From Clostridia bacterium (GTDB taxonomy: Bacteria > Bacillota > Clostridia > Oscillospirales > QAKW01): DNA of 43,286 nt. Location: the NCBI GenBank assembly GCA_017937065.1, contig JAGBEI010000024.1:1-43286 (forward strand). Direction: 5' to 3'. Position numbers and translations under genes: made by a program. A model generated the notes under the pieces. That model was not told where the DNA came from, ran no database searches, and saw only the letters and a list, made by a program, of their open reading frames with translations. Positions 18,146-26,331 of this stretch are shown here, piece after piece; the first letter of the stretch is position 1; each line of letters opens with the position of its first letter.

Positions 18146-18735
18146 TGGAAATATCACTTGCTTCTGTTTTTGTTCTGGCTATAAATGCCGTGCTTGTCGA
18201 AAACCTGTGCCTTGTGAAGTTTTTAGGTATCTGCCCGTTTCTGGGAGTATCAAAAAAGACGGATACAGCCATCGGAATGGGGCTTGCCGTCACTTTTATC
18301 ATGACGCTGTCGTCTTTTATCACATGGCTTGTATACCATTTGATACTTGTACCTGCAAAATTAGAGTATCTGCGCACGATTGCGTTTATTCTTGTTATTG
18401 CCGCGCTCGTTCAGTTTGTGGAAACGGCACTTAAAAAGCTGGTTCCGTCACTTTACAGCGCGCTCGGAATTTATCTGCCGCTTATCACGACAAACTGCGC
18501 CGTGCTCGGCATCGCCATTACAAATATAACGGAAAACTACGGACTTGTATTTTCGATACTTAACGGAATGTTCTGTGCTCTCGGCTTTACGCTTGCAATT
18601 TGGATATTTGCATGCGTGCGCGAACGGATAGAGCACTGTGATATTCCGAAACCGTTTCAGGGCTTCCCTATCGCGCTTATTACGGCGGCGCTGCTGTCAT
18701 TTGCGTTTATGGGCTTTTCCGGCATGGAATTTTAG
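18145..18735 (+). CDS. rnfA: RnfA, membrane subunit
   Basis: 196 residues with about six membrane helices. Conserved motifs: ENLCLVKFLGICPFLGVSKK with the Cys of the family, and LPLITTNCAVLG in the second half, paralogous to RnfE. Start overlaps the rnfE stop by one base (TAATG). Tight coupling implies equal production with RnfE. Confidence 0.95.
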   Translation: MEISLASVFVLAINAVLVENLCLVKFLGICPFLGVSKKTDTAIGMGLAVTFIMTLSSFITWLVYHLILVPAKLEYLRTIAFILVIAALVQFVETALKKLVPSLYSALGIYLPLITTNCAVLGIAITNITENYGLVFSILNGMFCALGFTLAIWIFACVRERIEHCDIPKPFQGFPIALITAALLSFAFMGFSGMEF

Positions 18736-18748
18736 GAGGTAGCTTTAA

Positions 18749-19543
18749 ATGATAGTAGAAATTCTGACTGCCGCCGCCTGTCTTGCCGCCATCGGGCTGC
18801 TGCTGGGTGCGGCGCTCGGCTTTGCATCCAAAGTGTTTTTTGTAAAAGAGGACGAGCGCCGTGCCCAAATAATAGAACTGCTCCCGGGCGCAAACTGCGG
18901 CGGATGCGGATTTGCCGGCTGTGCCAACTATGCCGATGCGATTGTAAACAGCGGTGAACCGATAAACCGTTGTCCGAGCTGCAGCAGTGAGGTATTAGAA
19001 AAAATATCGGCTGTCACCGGCGGGAAGACAGCTCAGGTTGAACGCAAAGTAGCGCATATCAGATGCAGCGGCGGAAACTCTATCGCAAACAAAAAATACG
19101 AATATTACGGTATGACCGACTGTGCAGCGGCAGCGCGGCTTCTCGACGGTTTCATGGACTGCCGCTACGGCTGTTTGGGCTTCGGAACCTGCGCGTCCGT
19201 CTGCCCCTACGGTGCGATCAGCATAAATGACGGCGTGGCATCAGTAGATAAAAAAACATGCGTCGGTTGCGGACTCTGCGTTGACGCCTGCCCAAAGCAC
19301 GTCATAGACATTATCCCGGCAAATGCCAAAATCTATGTTCAGTGCTCCAACCATGACAAGGGCGCCGTAACACGGCAAAAATGCGCTTCGGGCTGTCTTG
19401 GCTGCAAAATCTGTGAAAAGACCTGTGGGGTCGGGGCAATCAAAGTCACCGACAATGTCGCAAGCATAGATTTTGCACTCTGCACGGAATGCGGCAAATG
19501 CGAGGAAAAATGCCCTAAAAAAATAATAAAAATTACGCAATAA
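18749..19543 (+). CDS. rnfB: RnfB, multi-cluster ferredoxin-docking subunit
   Basis: 264 residues. One N-terminal membrane helix (2-27), then a four-Cys cluster (Cys50, 53, 58, 75; CGGCGFAGC), then further iron-sulfur motifs: CLGFGTCASVCP, CVGCGLCVDACP, CASGCLGCKICEKTC and CTECGKCEEKCP. This is the usual clostridial RnfB layout. It accepts electrons from reduced ferredoxin at the cytoplasmic face and is the last gene of the C-D-G-E-A-B operon. AGGAGGT upstream; a strong terminator follows 82 bases after the stop. Confidence 0.95.
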   Translation: MIVEILTAAACLAAIGLLLGAALGFASKVFFVKEDERRAQIIELLPGANCGGCGFAGCANYADAIVNSGEPINRCPSCSSEVLEKISAVTGGKTAQVERKVAHIRCSGGNSIANKKYEYYGMTDCAAAARLLDGFMDCRYGCLGFGTCASVCPYGAISINDGVASVDKKTCVGCGLCVDACPKHVIDIIPANAKIYVQCSNHDKGAVTRQKCASGCLGCKICEKTCGVGAIKVTDNVASIDFALCTECGKCEEKCPKKIIKITQ

Positions 19544-19625
19544 ATTACTTTATACGTATAAAACAGCAACAACGGGGACATATTGCATGTTTCATTTAAT
19601 TGACTTAAATATTAAGGTTATCAAT

Positions 19626-19656
19626 AGGCGTTGTGACTAATTCACAGCGCCTTTTA
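19626..19656 (+). terminator. Rho-independent terminator after rnfB
   Basis: An 11-bp stem (aggcgttgtga / tcacagcgcct, one G-T wobble) with a 5-base loop, followed by TTTTA. It ends the rnf operon. Confidence 0.88.
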
Positions 19657-19708
19657 TTGTACACTTTTGCTAAAATTTTTATATCATCTAAAACTTTATT
19701 TAAATATA

Positions 19709-19737
19709 TTGACATTATTTGATTTTTAAAATATACT
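19709..19737 (+). promoter_or_regulatory. Consensus promoter for the lipoprotein gene
   Basis: TTGACA (19709-19714), a 17-base spacer and TATACT (19732-19737). The implied leader is about 105 bases, which together with the rnfB terminator accounts for the roughly 300-base gene-free stretch 19544-19849. Confidence 0.82.
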
Positions 19738-19779
19738 GTATATAAAGTTAATAAGAATTATTTTTATATGAAACAAACC

Positions 19780-19843
19780 CGTATTTTAAAAAATACGTTT
19801 CGGACGCAACGCGACAGAGATCACCTTAGAATAAAGTGGGGTG
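19780..19843 (+). promoter_or_regulatory. Structured mRNA leader of the lipoprotein gene
   Basis: Two potential hairpins in the leader: cgtatttt / aaaatacg (19780-19797), and CACCTTA (19822-19828) facing TGGGGTG (19837-19843) across an 8-base loop. The second (7 bp with two G-U pairs) would cover the G-rich ribosome binding region of the ATG at 19850. No known riboswitch class recognised. Confidence 0.35.
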
Positions 19844-19849
19844 CTTAAC

Positions 19850-20521
19850 ATGAAAAATATAAAATCATTTTCTGTATTACTTATAATATTTGCGATGCTT
19901 TTCACATGCTCATGCGAAAAGGCGGAAATTCAAAATAACAATGAAGAGGTCTGTAATTTCGAGGTCACAGCCGAGCCGTTTGAAGAAATGGAAAAAATAT
20001 ATGCGCACACAGACGTTTACGGCTTTGAAAGCGAAGCAGAGCTGTTTGACAGTGCAGATCTTGTATTTATCGGCATGCCGACAGACACATTCACGGAATG
20101 TCAAACCGAATATTACGATTTGAACGAAGAAAACAAAGTCAGCAAGGACGACAAATACTTTGCGTCATACACTATACGCAATATTAAGGTAATTGAGGTT
20201 TTTAAAGGCGACAGCACGCTCGACAGCATCAGACTGGCTGAACGCGGAACAGTAACGCAAAGCACAGACGGTCAGACTGTAATCTCAGGCTTGGCAAGTC
20301 AGTGCAAAATTGCCAAAAAGAATGTGAAGTATTTGTATTACGCAAATTATGATGAAAAACACGGCTTTTACATGGCTCATCTTGACGCGGGTAAAATAAA
20401 TATCGACGGTTTAGATACCGCTTCAGATGAAAAAATTGATGATGAGAGACTTAATGAAGTAAAAGTCAGATTTTCAAATGCATTTCAAAAATACGACCGT
20501 TCAAGCGAATTATCTAAATAA
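19850..20521 (+). CDS. Putative lipoprotein, unknown function
   Basis: 223 residues from the ATG at 19850 (a GTG at 19841 is in frame but less likely). The first ~23 residues are a lipoprotein signal peptide, with LFTC as likely lipobox, so the protein should be lipidated by the Lgt encoded at 24492. The mature part contains SADLVFIGMPTDTF, YTIRNIKVIEVFKGD and a YLYYANYD strand. This pattern recurs in small hypothetical lipoproteins of Clostridia; no function known to me. Monocistronic: own promoter and own terminator. Confidence 0.65.
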   Translation: MKNIKSFSVLLIIFAMLFTCSCEKAEIQNNNEEVCNFEVTAEPFEEMEKIYAHTDVYGFESEAELFDSADLVFIGMPTDTFTECQTEYYDLNEENKVSKDDKYFASYTIRNIKVIEVFKGDSTLDSIRLAERGTVTQSTDGQTVISGLASQCKIAKKNVKYLYYANYDEKHGFYMAHLDAGKINIDGLDTASDEKIDDERLNEVKVRFSNAFQKYDRSSELSK

Positions 20522-20536
20522 CCTATTATTATAAGC

Positions 20537-20565
20537 AAAGCGCAGGGATTATCCCTGCGCTTTTT
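20537..20565 (+). terminator. Rho-independent terminator after the lipoprotein gene
   Basis: A perfect 12-bp stem (aaagcgcaggga / tccctgcgcttt) with a 3-base loop, ending in a T tract. Confidence 0.92.
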
Positions 20566-20719
20566 AAATAAAATATTTTGCTTGATACAGCAATAAGATT
20601 TTTAAAAAGTTTACACAATACAGTTTATTTTTAAAAAATCAGTTTATATAATAAAATTTTCAATAAGCATATCAGTAATATGTCTGATTTATATTATCAA
20701 TGAATAAACAATTTTCACG

Positions 20720-20932
20720 TCATCTGTTAATCGCGGGATTATCCGTAAGATTTAAAATATAGTCTACCGACACGCCGTAGAATTTCGACAGCCGTATCAG
20801 AATATCGGTCGGTATATCCCTCTGCCCGAGCTCATAGTTACTGTAAACCTGCTGTGAACAGCTAATAGCCGCCGCAACCTCTTTCTGTTTTAAATCACGG
20901 TCCTCACGCAGATCGCGTATACGACGGTACAT
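20720..20932 (-). CDS. Small XRE-family (Cro/CI-type) transcriptional regulator
   Basis: 70 residues, consisting only of a helix-turn-helix: IRDLREDRDLKQKEVA then SCSQQVYSNYELGQRD (recognition helix) and the typical ending LSKFYGVSVDYILNLTD. Such single-domain proteins usually act as repressor dimers. It is divergent from the NodB-like gene; the 135-base gap between them holds two repeated operator-like sites, so it probably represses that gene and perhaps itself. Confidence 0.88.
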   Translation of the reverse strand: MYRRIRDLREDRDLKQKEVAAAISCSQQVYSNYELGQRDIPTDILIRLSKFYGVSVDYILNLTDNPAINR

Positions 20933-20970
20933 CTTGTCACCACCCGCTGAAATTTGTTAAAATTATATAA

Positions 20971-21013
20971 TACTGCATTTTGCGGTATTGACTTTTACTG
21001 CAAATTGCGGTAT
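20971..21013. promoter_or_regulatory. Two tandem operator-like repeats
   Basis: TACTGCATTTTGCGGTAT (20971-20988) and TACTGCAAATTGCGGTAT (20996-21013) share 16 of 18 bases and start 25 bases apart. Each is an imperfect palindrome (TAC-T-GCAA / TTGCGGTA). The first ends at the -35 box of the plus-strand promoter and the second fills the region between -35 and -10, ideal for repression by the adjacent XRE protein. Confidence 0.65.
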
Positions 21014-21016
21014 ATT
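20988..21016 (+). promoter_or_regulatory. Consensus promoter for the NodB-like gene
   Basis: TTGACT (20988-20993), a 17-base spacer and TATATT (21011-21016), about 50 bases before the ATG at 21068. It is overlapped by both operator-like repeats. Confidence 0.8.
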
Positions 21017-21067
21017 GTGATAAAATACGCAATAAATTAAGTAATCGGAGTTTAACGGATTTAAAAG

Positions 21068-21808
21068 ATGAAAGTTAAAAAGATATCCATTTTCATTATA
21101 TCGTTTGCCTGTCTTGCGGCATATCTGGCATTTGCACTGATAGTTTCAATCAATATTAAAGACAAGCTGCTGCTCGGCAATCTGCCGGTCAGCATAGTAT
21201 ACCGCGGCTCATGCAGTACAGCGCAATTTGATTCTCATATGATGGCATTAAAAGAAGCGCAGTATTTTTTTGTTTTTGCCGACCAGTATTCCAAATCAAA
21301 TAAAAAATCCATTATTATCACCTTTGACTGCATGAGAGAGCACATATACACCGACATTTTTCCGATACTTAAAAAGCACGGCATAAAAGCCACCGTATTT
21401 ATTCAGCCTGACAGAATAGGCATGAACGGTCAGCTGACGCTGAGGCAAATTAAAGATATGCAGAAAAGCGGGCTTATTATGTTCGGCGTAGGAGCAAGCT
21501 TTGATAAATTACAGCAGCAAAACAGCCGGCAAATACTTAAAGAGGAAAAACAGGCAGTCGAAAATATAACGCGCAGTGCATGCCGTATATTTGCGCTCAC
21601 CGACAGCTTCAATGAAAGCTCTTTCCAACTGAAAAGATATAAAAAGAAGGCATTGAGACAGGCTGAGAAGGAAACCCGCGGCATTTACGGCTATATTTAT
21701 ATGACAGACCGCTCAAATAGCTTAAATCGTTTTATACCGCGGCTTATTGTAAATAACGGCTGCACCTCTGATATGCTTTTATCCGATATTGCCGATTTCA
21801 TACAGTAA
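21068..21808 (+). CDS. Membrane-anchored NodB-like (polysaccharide deacetylase fold) protein, catalytic residues missing
   Basis: 246 residues. A signal anchor (about 7-28) is followed by a NodB-like domain: IIITFDC, then IFPILKKHGIKATVFIQ, LTLRQIKDMQKSG and GVGASFDKL. In active family 4 carbohydrate esterases the first motif is TFDDG (catalytic and metal-binding Asp) and the motif after the LT-QIK helix is H(S/T)xxH. Here the second Asp is Cys and both His are absent, so hydrolytic activity is unlikely. It may be a binding or scaffold pseudo-enzyme of the cell wall. Weak ribosome binding site. Transcribed alone from a promoter under probable XRE control. Confidence 0.7.
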   Translation: MKVKKISIFIISFACLAAYLAFALIVSINIKDKLLLGNLPVSIVYRGSCSTAQFDSHMMALKEAQYFFVFADQYSKSNKKSIIITFDCMREHIYTDIFPILKKHGIKATVFIQPDRIGMNGQLTLRQIKDMQKSGLIMFGVGASFDKLQQQNSRQILKEEKQAVENITRSACRIFALTDSFNESSFQLKRYKKKALRQAEKETRGIYGYIYMTDRSNSLNRFIPRLIVNNGCTSDMLLSDIADFIQ

Positions 21809-21812
21809 TTTT

Positions 21813-21841
21813 ACGCCCGCTTATAATAAGCGGGCGTTTTT
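21813..21841 (+). terminator. Rho-independent terminator after the NodB-like gene
   Basis: A perfect 11-bp stem (acgcccgctta / taagcgggcgt) with a 3-base loop followed by T residues. Confidence 0.92.
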
Positions 21842-21876
21842 ATCACATGAGACACTGTTAAAATTTTGATAAACGA

Positions 21877-21905
21877 TTGATATATACTTATATTAATGGT
21901 ATAAT
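21877..21905 (+). promoter_or_regulatory. Consensus promoter for the M16 peptidase/lgt/folD run
   Basis: TTGATA (21877-21882), a 17-base spacer and a perfect TATAAT (21900-21905) with TG one base before it (extended -10). It lies 36 bases before the first gene of the run. Confidence 0.85.
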
Positions 21906-21941
21906 ATTTTAAGATTATTCTTAAATCTGTGAGGTAAAAAA

Positions 21942-23219
21942 ATGCAATATTCCACCTTTATCACCGCATCGGGTATTGTGCGTTGCGACATATTTTCAAA
22001 CAATTTCAAAACGGACTGTATAACCGTTAATTTATTTATGCCGCTCGATATTGAAACGGCGTCAAGCATTGCACTGCTGAGCGCTGTTTTAAAACGCGGA
22101 AACGAAAAGTTCGGAGAAATGGATAAAATAGGTGCTTTTCTCGAAAAGAATTACGGTGCATCCTTATCAGTTTCCACATCAAAAGCGGGCGAGCTTCAGT
22201 CTTTATCCTTTACTATTCGCTTTTTGAGCGACAGATTTGCTATTGAGAAAGAGCCTGTCGCACAAAACCTTGTTTCCCTGCTCTACTCCTGTATATTTGA
22301 ACCTATTACGGAAAAAGGCGGATTTAAAGCGTCATTTGTCGAGCAGGAAAAGCAAAATTTAAATGATAAAATCGCCTCTATTATAAATGACAAGCGAGTA
22401 TATTCTCTCGAAAAATGCAAGCAGGCGATGTTTGAGCATGAAAGATACGGCGTATATGAGTACGGCGATATTAACATGATAGATAAAATTACACCGCAGG
22501 GACTTTATCGGTTTTATCAAAAGCTCATAAATTCTGCCGCACTGTTTATAAGTTACGCAGGCTTTGAGCGCGATACCTCCGGACTTTTAAAACCTCTCTG
22601 CGACAAATTTGAAGTGCAGAAAAGACCTCTTCCGAAAACAACCGTCATTAATGAGGTTTCGGGTATAAAAGAGGTCACGGAAGAAATGAATGTCGCTCAG
22701 AGCAAGCTCAATCTCGGTTTCAGGCTCGGCAAAGCGGCACAGGACGATCTGTTTGCAACAAAGATGTTCAATGTAATATTCGGCTCCAGTCCCACGTCAA
22801 AGCTGTTCATGAACGTGCGCGAAAAGCTGTCGCTGTGCTACTACTGCTCAAGCATATGTGACACACTCAAAAATGTTATGTTTGTATACAGCGGAGTTGA
22901 AACTGAAAACGTCGGCAAAGCCCAAGATGAGATTTTAAAACAGCTTGAGCATATGAAAAACGGCGAATTTACAGATGAAGAATTTGACAATGCACGGGCA
23001 TATTTAATAGATTCCTACGTCCAGTCAGCCGATTCGCTGAGCACTCTGTTATTCATGCAGACCGCCGCTTATCTTGCCGGACACAAGCTGACTGATATTC
23101 AGCAAATAGAAGAGATTAAAAAGGTGACAAAGCAGCGCGTAACAGCAGTAGCGCGCGAGGTTGCTCTTGATACGGTTTACCTGCTCAAAGGTGTCGGAGG
23201 TGACAAAAATGCAAACTAA
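21942..23219 (+). CDS. M16 (insulinase) family protein, non-catalytic YmfF type
   Basis: 425 residues in the two-domain M16 layout. Where active members carry HxxEH this one has ALLSAVLKRGN, so it lacks the zinc site, like the YmfF partners of YmfH in Firmicutes. The second domain has the conserved NVIFGSSPTSKLFMNVREKLSLCYYCSS-type region split around residues 278-305. It probably pairs with the catalytic protein encoded next, whose start lies inside this gene (11-base overlap). Substrate unknown. Confidence 0.87.
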   Translation: MQYSTFITASGIVRCDIFSNNFKTDCITVNLFMPLDIETASSIALLSAVLKRGNEKFGEMDKIGAFLEKNYGASLSVSTSKAGELQSLSFTIRFLSDRFAIEKEPVAQNLVSLLYSCIFEPITEKGGFKASFVEQEKQNLNDKIASIINDKRVYSLEKCKQAMFEHERYGVYEYGDINMIDKITPQGLYRFYQKLINSAALFISYAGFERDTSGLLKPLCDKFEVQKRPLPKTTVINEVSGIKEVTEEMNVAQSKLNLGFRLGKAAQDDLFATKMFNVIFGSSPTSKLFMNVREKLSLCYYCSSICDTLKNVMFVYSGVETENVGKAQDEILKQLEHMKNGEFTDEEFDNARAYLIDSYVQSADSLSTLLFMQTAAYLAGHKLTDIQQIEEIKKVTKQRVTAVAREVALDTVYLLKGVGGDKNAN

Positions 23220-24489
23220 AATACGGTCGATATACAATAAAACAACGGACGAGACCTGCCTTGAGGCAGTTCATTCATCAGGACTCACCGTGCGGATTGT
23301 CAAAAAGCCGGGTAAAAGCATAAAAACTGCGATGCTCGCAACAAAATACGGTTCAATAAACCGAGAATTTGAGTACAACGGACAATTTATTACTATACCC
23401 AACGGCACCGCGCACTTTTTGGAGCACAAGCTTTTTGAAGGCAGAAACGGCAATGCCTTTGATTTTTATGCAAAGACCGGTGCCAAGGCAAACGCATATA
23501 CGTCAAACGATAAAACAGCGTATTACTTCACCTGCACCGACAAATTCGAGGAAAACCTTGAAATACTGCTCTCGTTTATATCAAATCCGTATCTTACAGA
23601 TGAAAATGTGGAAAAGGAAAAGGGCATCATCGGTCAGGAAATTAAAATGTACGAAGACGAGCCGTCATGGCAGGGTTATTTCGGTCTTGTCGGCTGCCTT
23701 TACGGCACGCATCCCGTAAAATACGATATTGCAGGCACTGTTCAGGATATAGCACCCATCACCGTAGATACGCTGATGTCCTGCTATAACACCTTCTATC
23801 ACCCCTCCAATATGGTACTGGCAGTAGTAGGAGATATTGACGACAAGGCTGTTTTAAAGCTGTGCGATAAATATTTCAAACCGGGCTGCACACTCAAAAT
23901 CAATCAGAAAATCGACCTTGAGCCCCGCGGCGTCATAAAGGAATATACAGAAAAAACCATGCCGGTATCGCGCCCGGTATTCTATATTGGAATAAAAGAC
24001 AACGACACACAGCTCTCTGGAACAGAGCTTGCAAAAAAAGAGACGGAAATCGAAATGCTGCTTGAAATGCTTTTCGGCACCTCCACCCCTTTTTACAAAG
24101 AGCTGTATGATAAGGGCATCATAAATTCCGAATTTGAATCGGATTACGAAATGTCAGACACCTTTGCATTCTGTCTTCTTGCAGGTGAAAGCGACAAGCC
24201 GCTTGAAGTGCTTGAGCGCGTAAAGAAAGAAATTGAAAACTTCCTGTCAAACGGCGTTTCCGAGCAGCGTTTTATTCAGGTGCGCAATACGCTTTACGGT
24301 GATATAATCTCATCCTGCGACAACGTATCGAAAATCGCGAGCATGCTGATAAGCTCGAAATTTTCCGAGCGAAAACCCTTTGACCATGCGCAGATTCTCG
24401 CCCAAATAACCGCAGAAGACATAACAAACCGCGCAAAACAGCTATTTTCACCGCTTGATATTGCAGTTTCGGTTATCAAAGGAGAATAA
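23209..24489 (+). CDS. M16 family zinc metallopeptidase, YmfH type
   Basis: 426 residues from the ATG at 23209, chosen because GGAGG sits eight bases upstream; an in-frame TTG at 23161 has no such site. The inverted zinc motif HFLEH is at 69-73, followed by NAYTSNDKTAYYF and the distal glutamate region EKEKGIIGQEIKMYEDEP. The C-terminal half is the second M16 domain. Expected to be a cytoplasmic peptidase forming a clamshell dimer with the non-catalytic upstream protein. lgt begins two bases after the stop. Confidence 0.92.
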   Translation: MQTKIRSIYNKTTDETCLEAVHSSGLTVRIVKKPGKSIKTAMLATKYGSINREFEYNGQFITIPNGTAHFLEHKLFEGRNGNAFDFYAKTGAKANAYTSNDKTAYYFTCTDKFEENLEILLSFISNPYLTDENVEKEKGIIGQEIKMYEDEPSWQGYFGLVGCLYGTHPVKYDIAGTVQDIAPITVDTLMSCYNTFYHPSNMVLAVVGDIDDKAVLKLCDKYFKPGCTLKINQKIDLEPRGVIKEYTEKTMPVSRPVFYIGIKDNDTQLSGTELAKKETEIEMLLEMLFGTSTPFYKELYDKGIINSEFESDYEMSDTFAFCLLAGESDKPLEVLERVKKEIENFLSNGVSEQRFIQVRNTLYGDIISSCDNVSKIASMLISSKFSERKPFDHAQILAQITAEDITNRAKQLFSPLDIAVSVIKGE

Positions 24490-24491
24490 AA

Positions 24492-25475
24492 ATGAATTAC
24501 GATGCAGTTTCGTTCCCGAATCTCGGCATCGGTCAGATAAAGCTTAATCCGACCGCTATACAGATTACAGATAACATCTCAATTCAGTGGTATGCCGTTA
24601 TAATAGTTATCGGAATAATTACGGCGTATTTTGTATGCGACCGACTCCGCCGCAGATTTAATATATCAAGTGACGATTTTCTCGACTGTCTGCTTTTTAC
24701 TATTCCCGTCGCGTTTATAGGCGCGCGGCTTACATACGTTTTGGGAGACCTTGAAAGCTTTCACTCGTTTTACGACGTAATTGCGGTTTGGAAAGGAGGT
24801 CTTGCAATTTACGGCGGCGTTATTTTTGCAGCGGTAAGCGTGTTTGTAATTTGCAAAATAAAAAAATGCGACTGGCGTTCAATGCTGGATATAATGGCGA
24901 TAGGACTGCTTATCGGGCAGATAATCGGACGCTGGGGAAATTTTGTAAATATCGAGGTTTACGGCATTGAGACAAATTTGCCGTGGGCAATGGGCATCGG
25001 CTATTACGGCGAGGGTGCAAGCGAGCTTGTACATCCGCTGTTTTTGTACGAATGCTTATGGAACTTAATCGGATTTGTGCTGATTTACGGATATATGGAT
25101 CTGCGCAAATTCAAAGGCGAAATTTTTCTCTGGTATACGGCATGGTACGGACTGGGCAGAGGTCTTATGGAGCCGCTCAGAAATTCCGAATACAACCTGC
25201 ACCTGTTCGGTATACGCATAATGATGGTGCTGGCATTTGCGCTGTGTGCGGCTGCTTTGGTTGCAATAATTATACTGAGAAGAAAAAGCCCCGGATATAT
25301 CACTGAAAACACCATGTCAAAAAAGGAAGAAGAAGCGCTCGGCTACCAAAAACAGTTTCATATAAATAACGACACGGACAGCTCGCATCAGGCGTCTGAA
25401 GCCGAGGACGATAACACGCAGGACAACAATGAACATGACAGCAGCCGGGAGGATAATGATGGCACAGAAAATTGA
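24492..25475 (+). CDS. lgt: Lgt, prolipoprotein diacylglyceryl transferase
   Basis: 327 residues with about seven membrane helices. Lgt moves a diacylglyceryl group from phosphatidylglycerol to the lipobox Cys of prolipoproteins, the first step of lipoprotein maturation. Signature: GQIIGRWGNFVNIEVYG (Arg ~147), with HPLFLYE and RGLMEPLR later. After the last helix (~275) is an unusual tail of about 50 residues, very rich in Asp, Glu, Asn and Ser, absent from typical Lgt. Its end overlaps the folD start by 17 bases. Confidence 0.95.
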   Translation: MNYDAVSFPNLGIGQIKLNPTAIQITDNISIQWYAVIIVIGIITAYFVCDRLRRRFNISSDDFLDCLLFTIPVAFIGARLTYVLGDLESFHSFYDVIAVWKGGLAIYGGVIFAAVSVFVICKIKKCDWRSMLDIMAIGLLIGQIIGRWGNFVNIEVYGIETNLPWAMGIGYYGEGASELVHPLFLYECLWNLIGFVLIYGYMDLRKFKGEIFLWYTAWYGLGRGLMEPLRNSEYNLHLFGIRIMMVLAFALCAAALVAIIILRRKSPGYITENTMSKKEEEALGYQKQFHINNDTDSSHQASEAEDDNTQDNNEHDSSREDNDGTEN

Positions 25476-26331
25476 CGGAAAAGAAGTATCGCTTTTCATA
25501 AAAGACAAAATAAAAAACGAAACTGAAAAACTTAAAAACAAAACCGGCTCAGTACCGGGACTGGCGGTAATTCTTGTCGGAAACGACAGTGCATCGCACG
25601 TCTACGTCAGAAACAAAAAGTTGGCATGCGAATACTGCGGGTTTTACTCCGAAAGCTATGAGCTGCCAGAAAGCACCTCTCAGCAGCAGCTGCTAAAGCT
25701 TATCGACACCCTGAACAAAAATAATAATATTGACGGAATACTTGTGCAAATGCCGCTGCCCGCGCATATTGACGCAGACACGGTAATAAACGCAATACTG
25801 CCGGAAAAAGATGTTGATGCATTTAATCCGTCAAATGTGGGCAGAATAATGCTTGGAGAGTACAGCTTTCTTCCCTGCACACCCGCAGGAGTTATGGAGC
25901 TGCTGAAATATTACAATATAGATGTGAGCGGAAAGGAATGCGTCGTAATCGGCAGAAGCAATATAGTGGGCAAGCCCATGGCAATGCTGCTGCTTCATGA
26001 AAACGCCACCGTCACTGTCTGCCACTCAAGAACAAGGGAGCTTGCCGATGTGACAAGACGCGCAGATATTCTTGTATGTGCTGTCGGCCACCCTATGTTT
26101 GTGACAGCGGATATGGTAAAGGACGGTGCTGTCGTAATAGACGTCGGAATAAACAGAAAGCCGGACGGCAAGCTGTGCGGTGACGTTGACTTTGAAAGCG
26201 TCGAAAAAAAGGCGTCGTTTATAACCCCTGTTCCCGGAGGCGTCGGGCCTATGACCATTTCCATGCTTATGCAGAATACGTTGACATCTTATAAACTTAA
26301 AGTGAAACGGAGTCAAAATAATGGGATTTAA
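25459..26331 (+). CDS. folD: FolD, methylenetetrahydrofolate dehydrogenase/cyclohydrolase
   Basis: 290 residues from the ATG at 25459, preferred because GGGAGG is six bases upstream (an adjacent ATG at 25456 and one at 25429 are in frame). FolD interconverts 5,10-methylene-, methenyl- and 10-formyl-THF with NADP(H). The active site Tyr-x3-Lys (Tyr49, Lys53 in SHVYVRNKK) is intact, as are ILVQMPLP, VIGRSNIVGKPMA and TPVPGGVGPMT. Cytoplasmic. The last 11 bases overlap the next gene. Confidence 0.96.
   Translation: MAQKIDGKEVSLFIKDKIKNETEKLKNKTGSVPGLAVILVGNDSASHVYVRNKKLACEYCGFYSESYELPESTSQQQLLKLIDTLNKNNNIDGILVQMPLPAHIDADTVINAILPEKDVDAFNPSNVGRIMLGEYSFLPCTPAGVMELLKYYNIDVSGKECVVIGRSNIVGKPMAMLLLHENATVTVCHSRTRELADVTRRADILVCAVGHPMFVTADMVKDGAVVIDVGINRKPDGKLCGDVDFESVEKKASFITPVPGGVGPMTISMLMQNTLTSYKLKVKRSQNNGI

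Noticed and set aside
19780..19850. Known riboswitch before the lipoprotein gene
   Set aside because: The conserved cores of the classes I can recall are not present; kept only as an unnamed structured leader.
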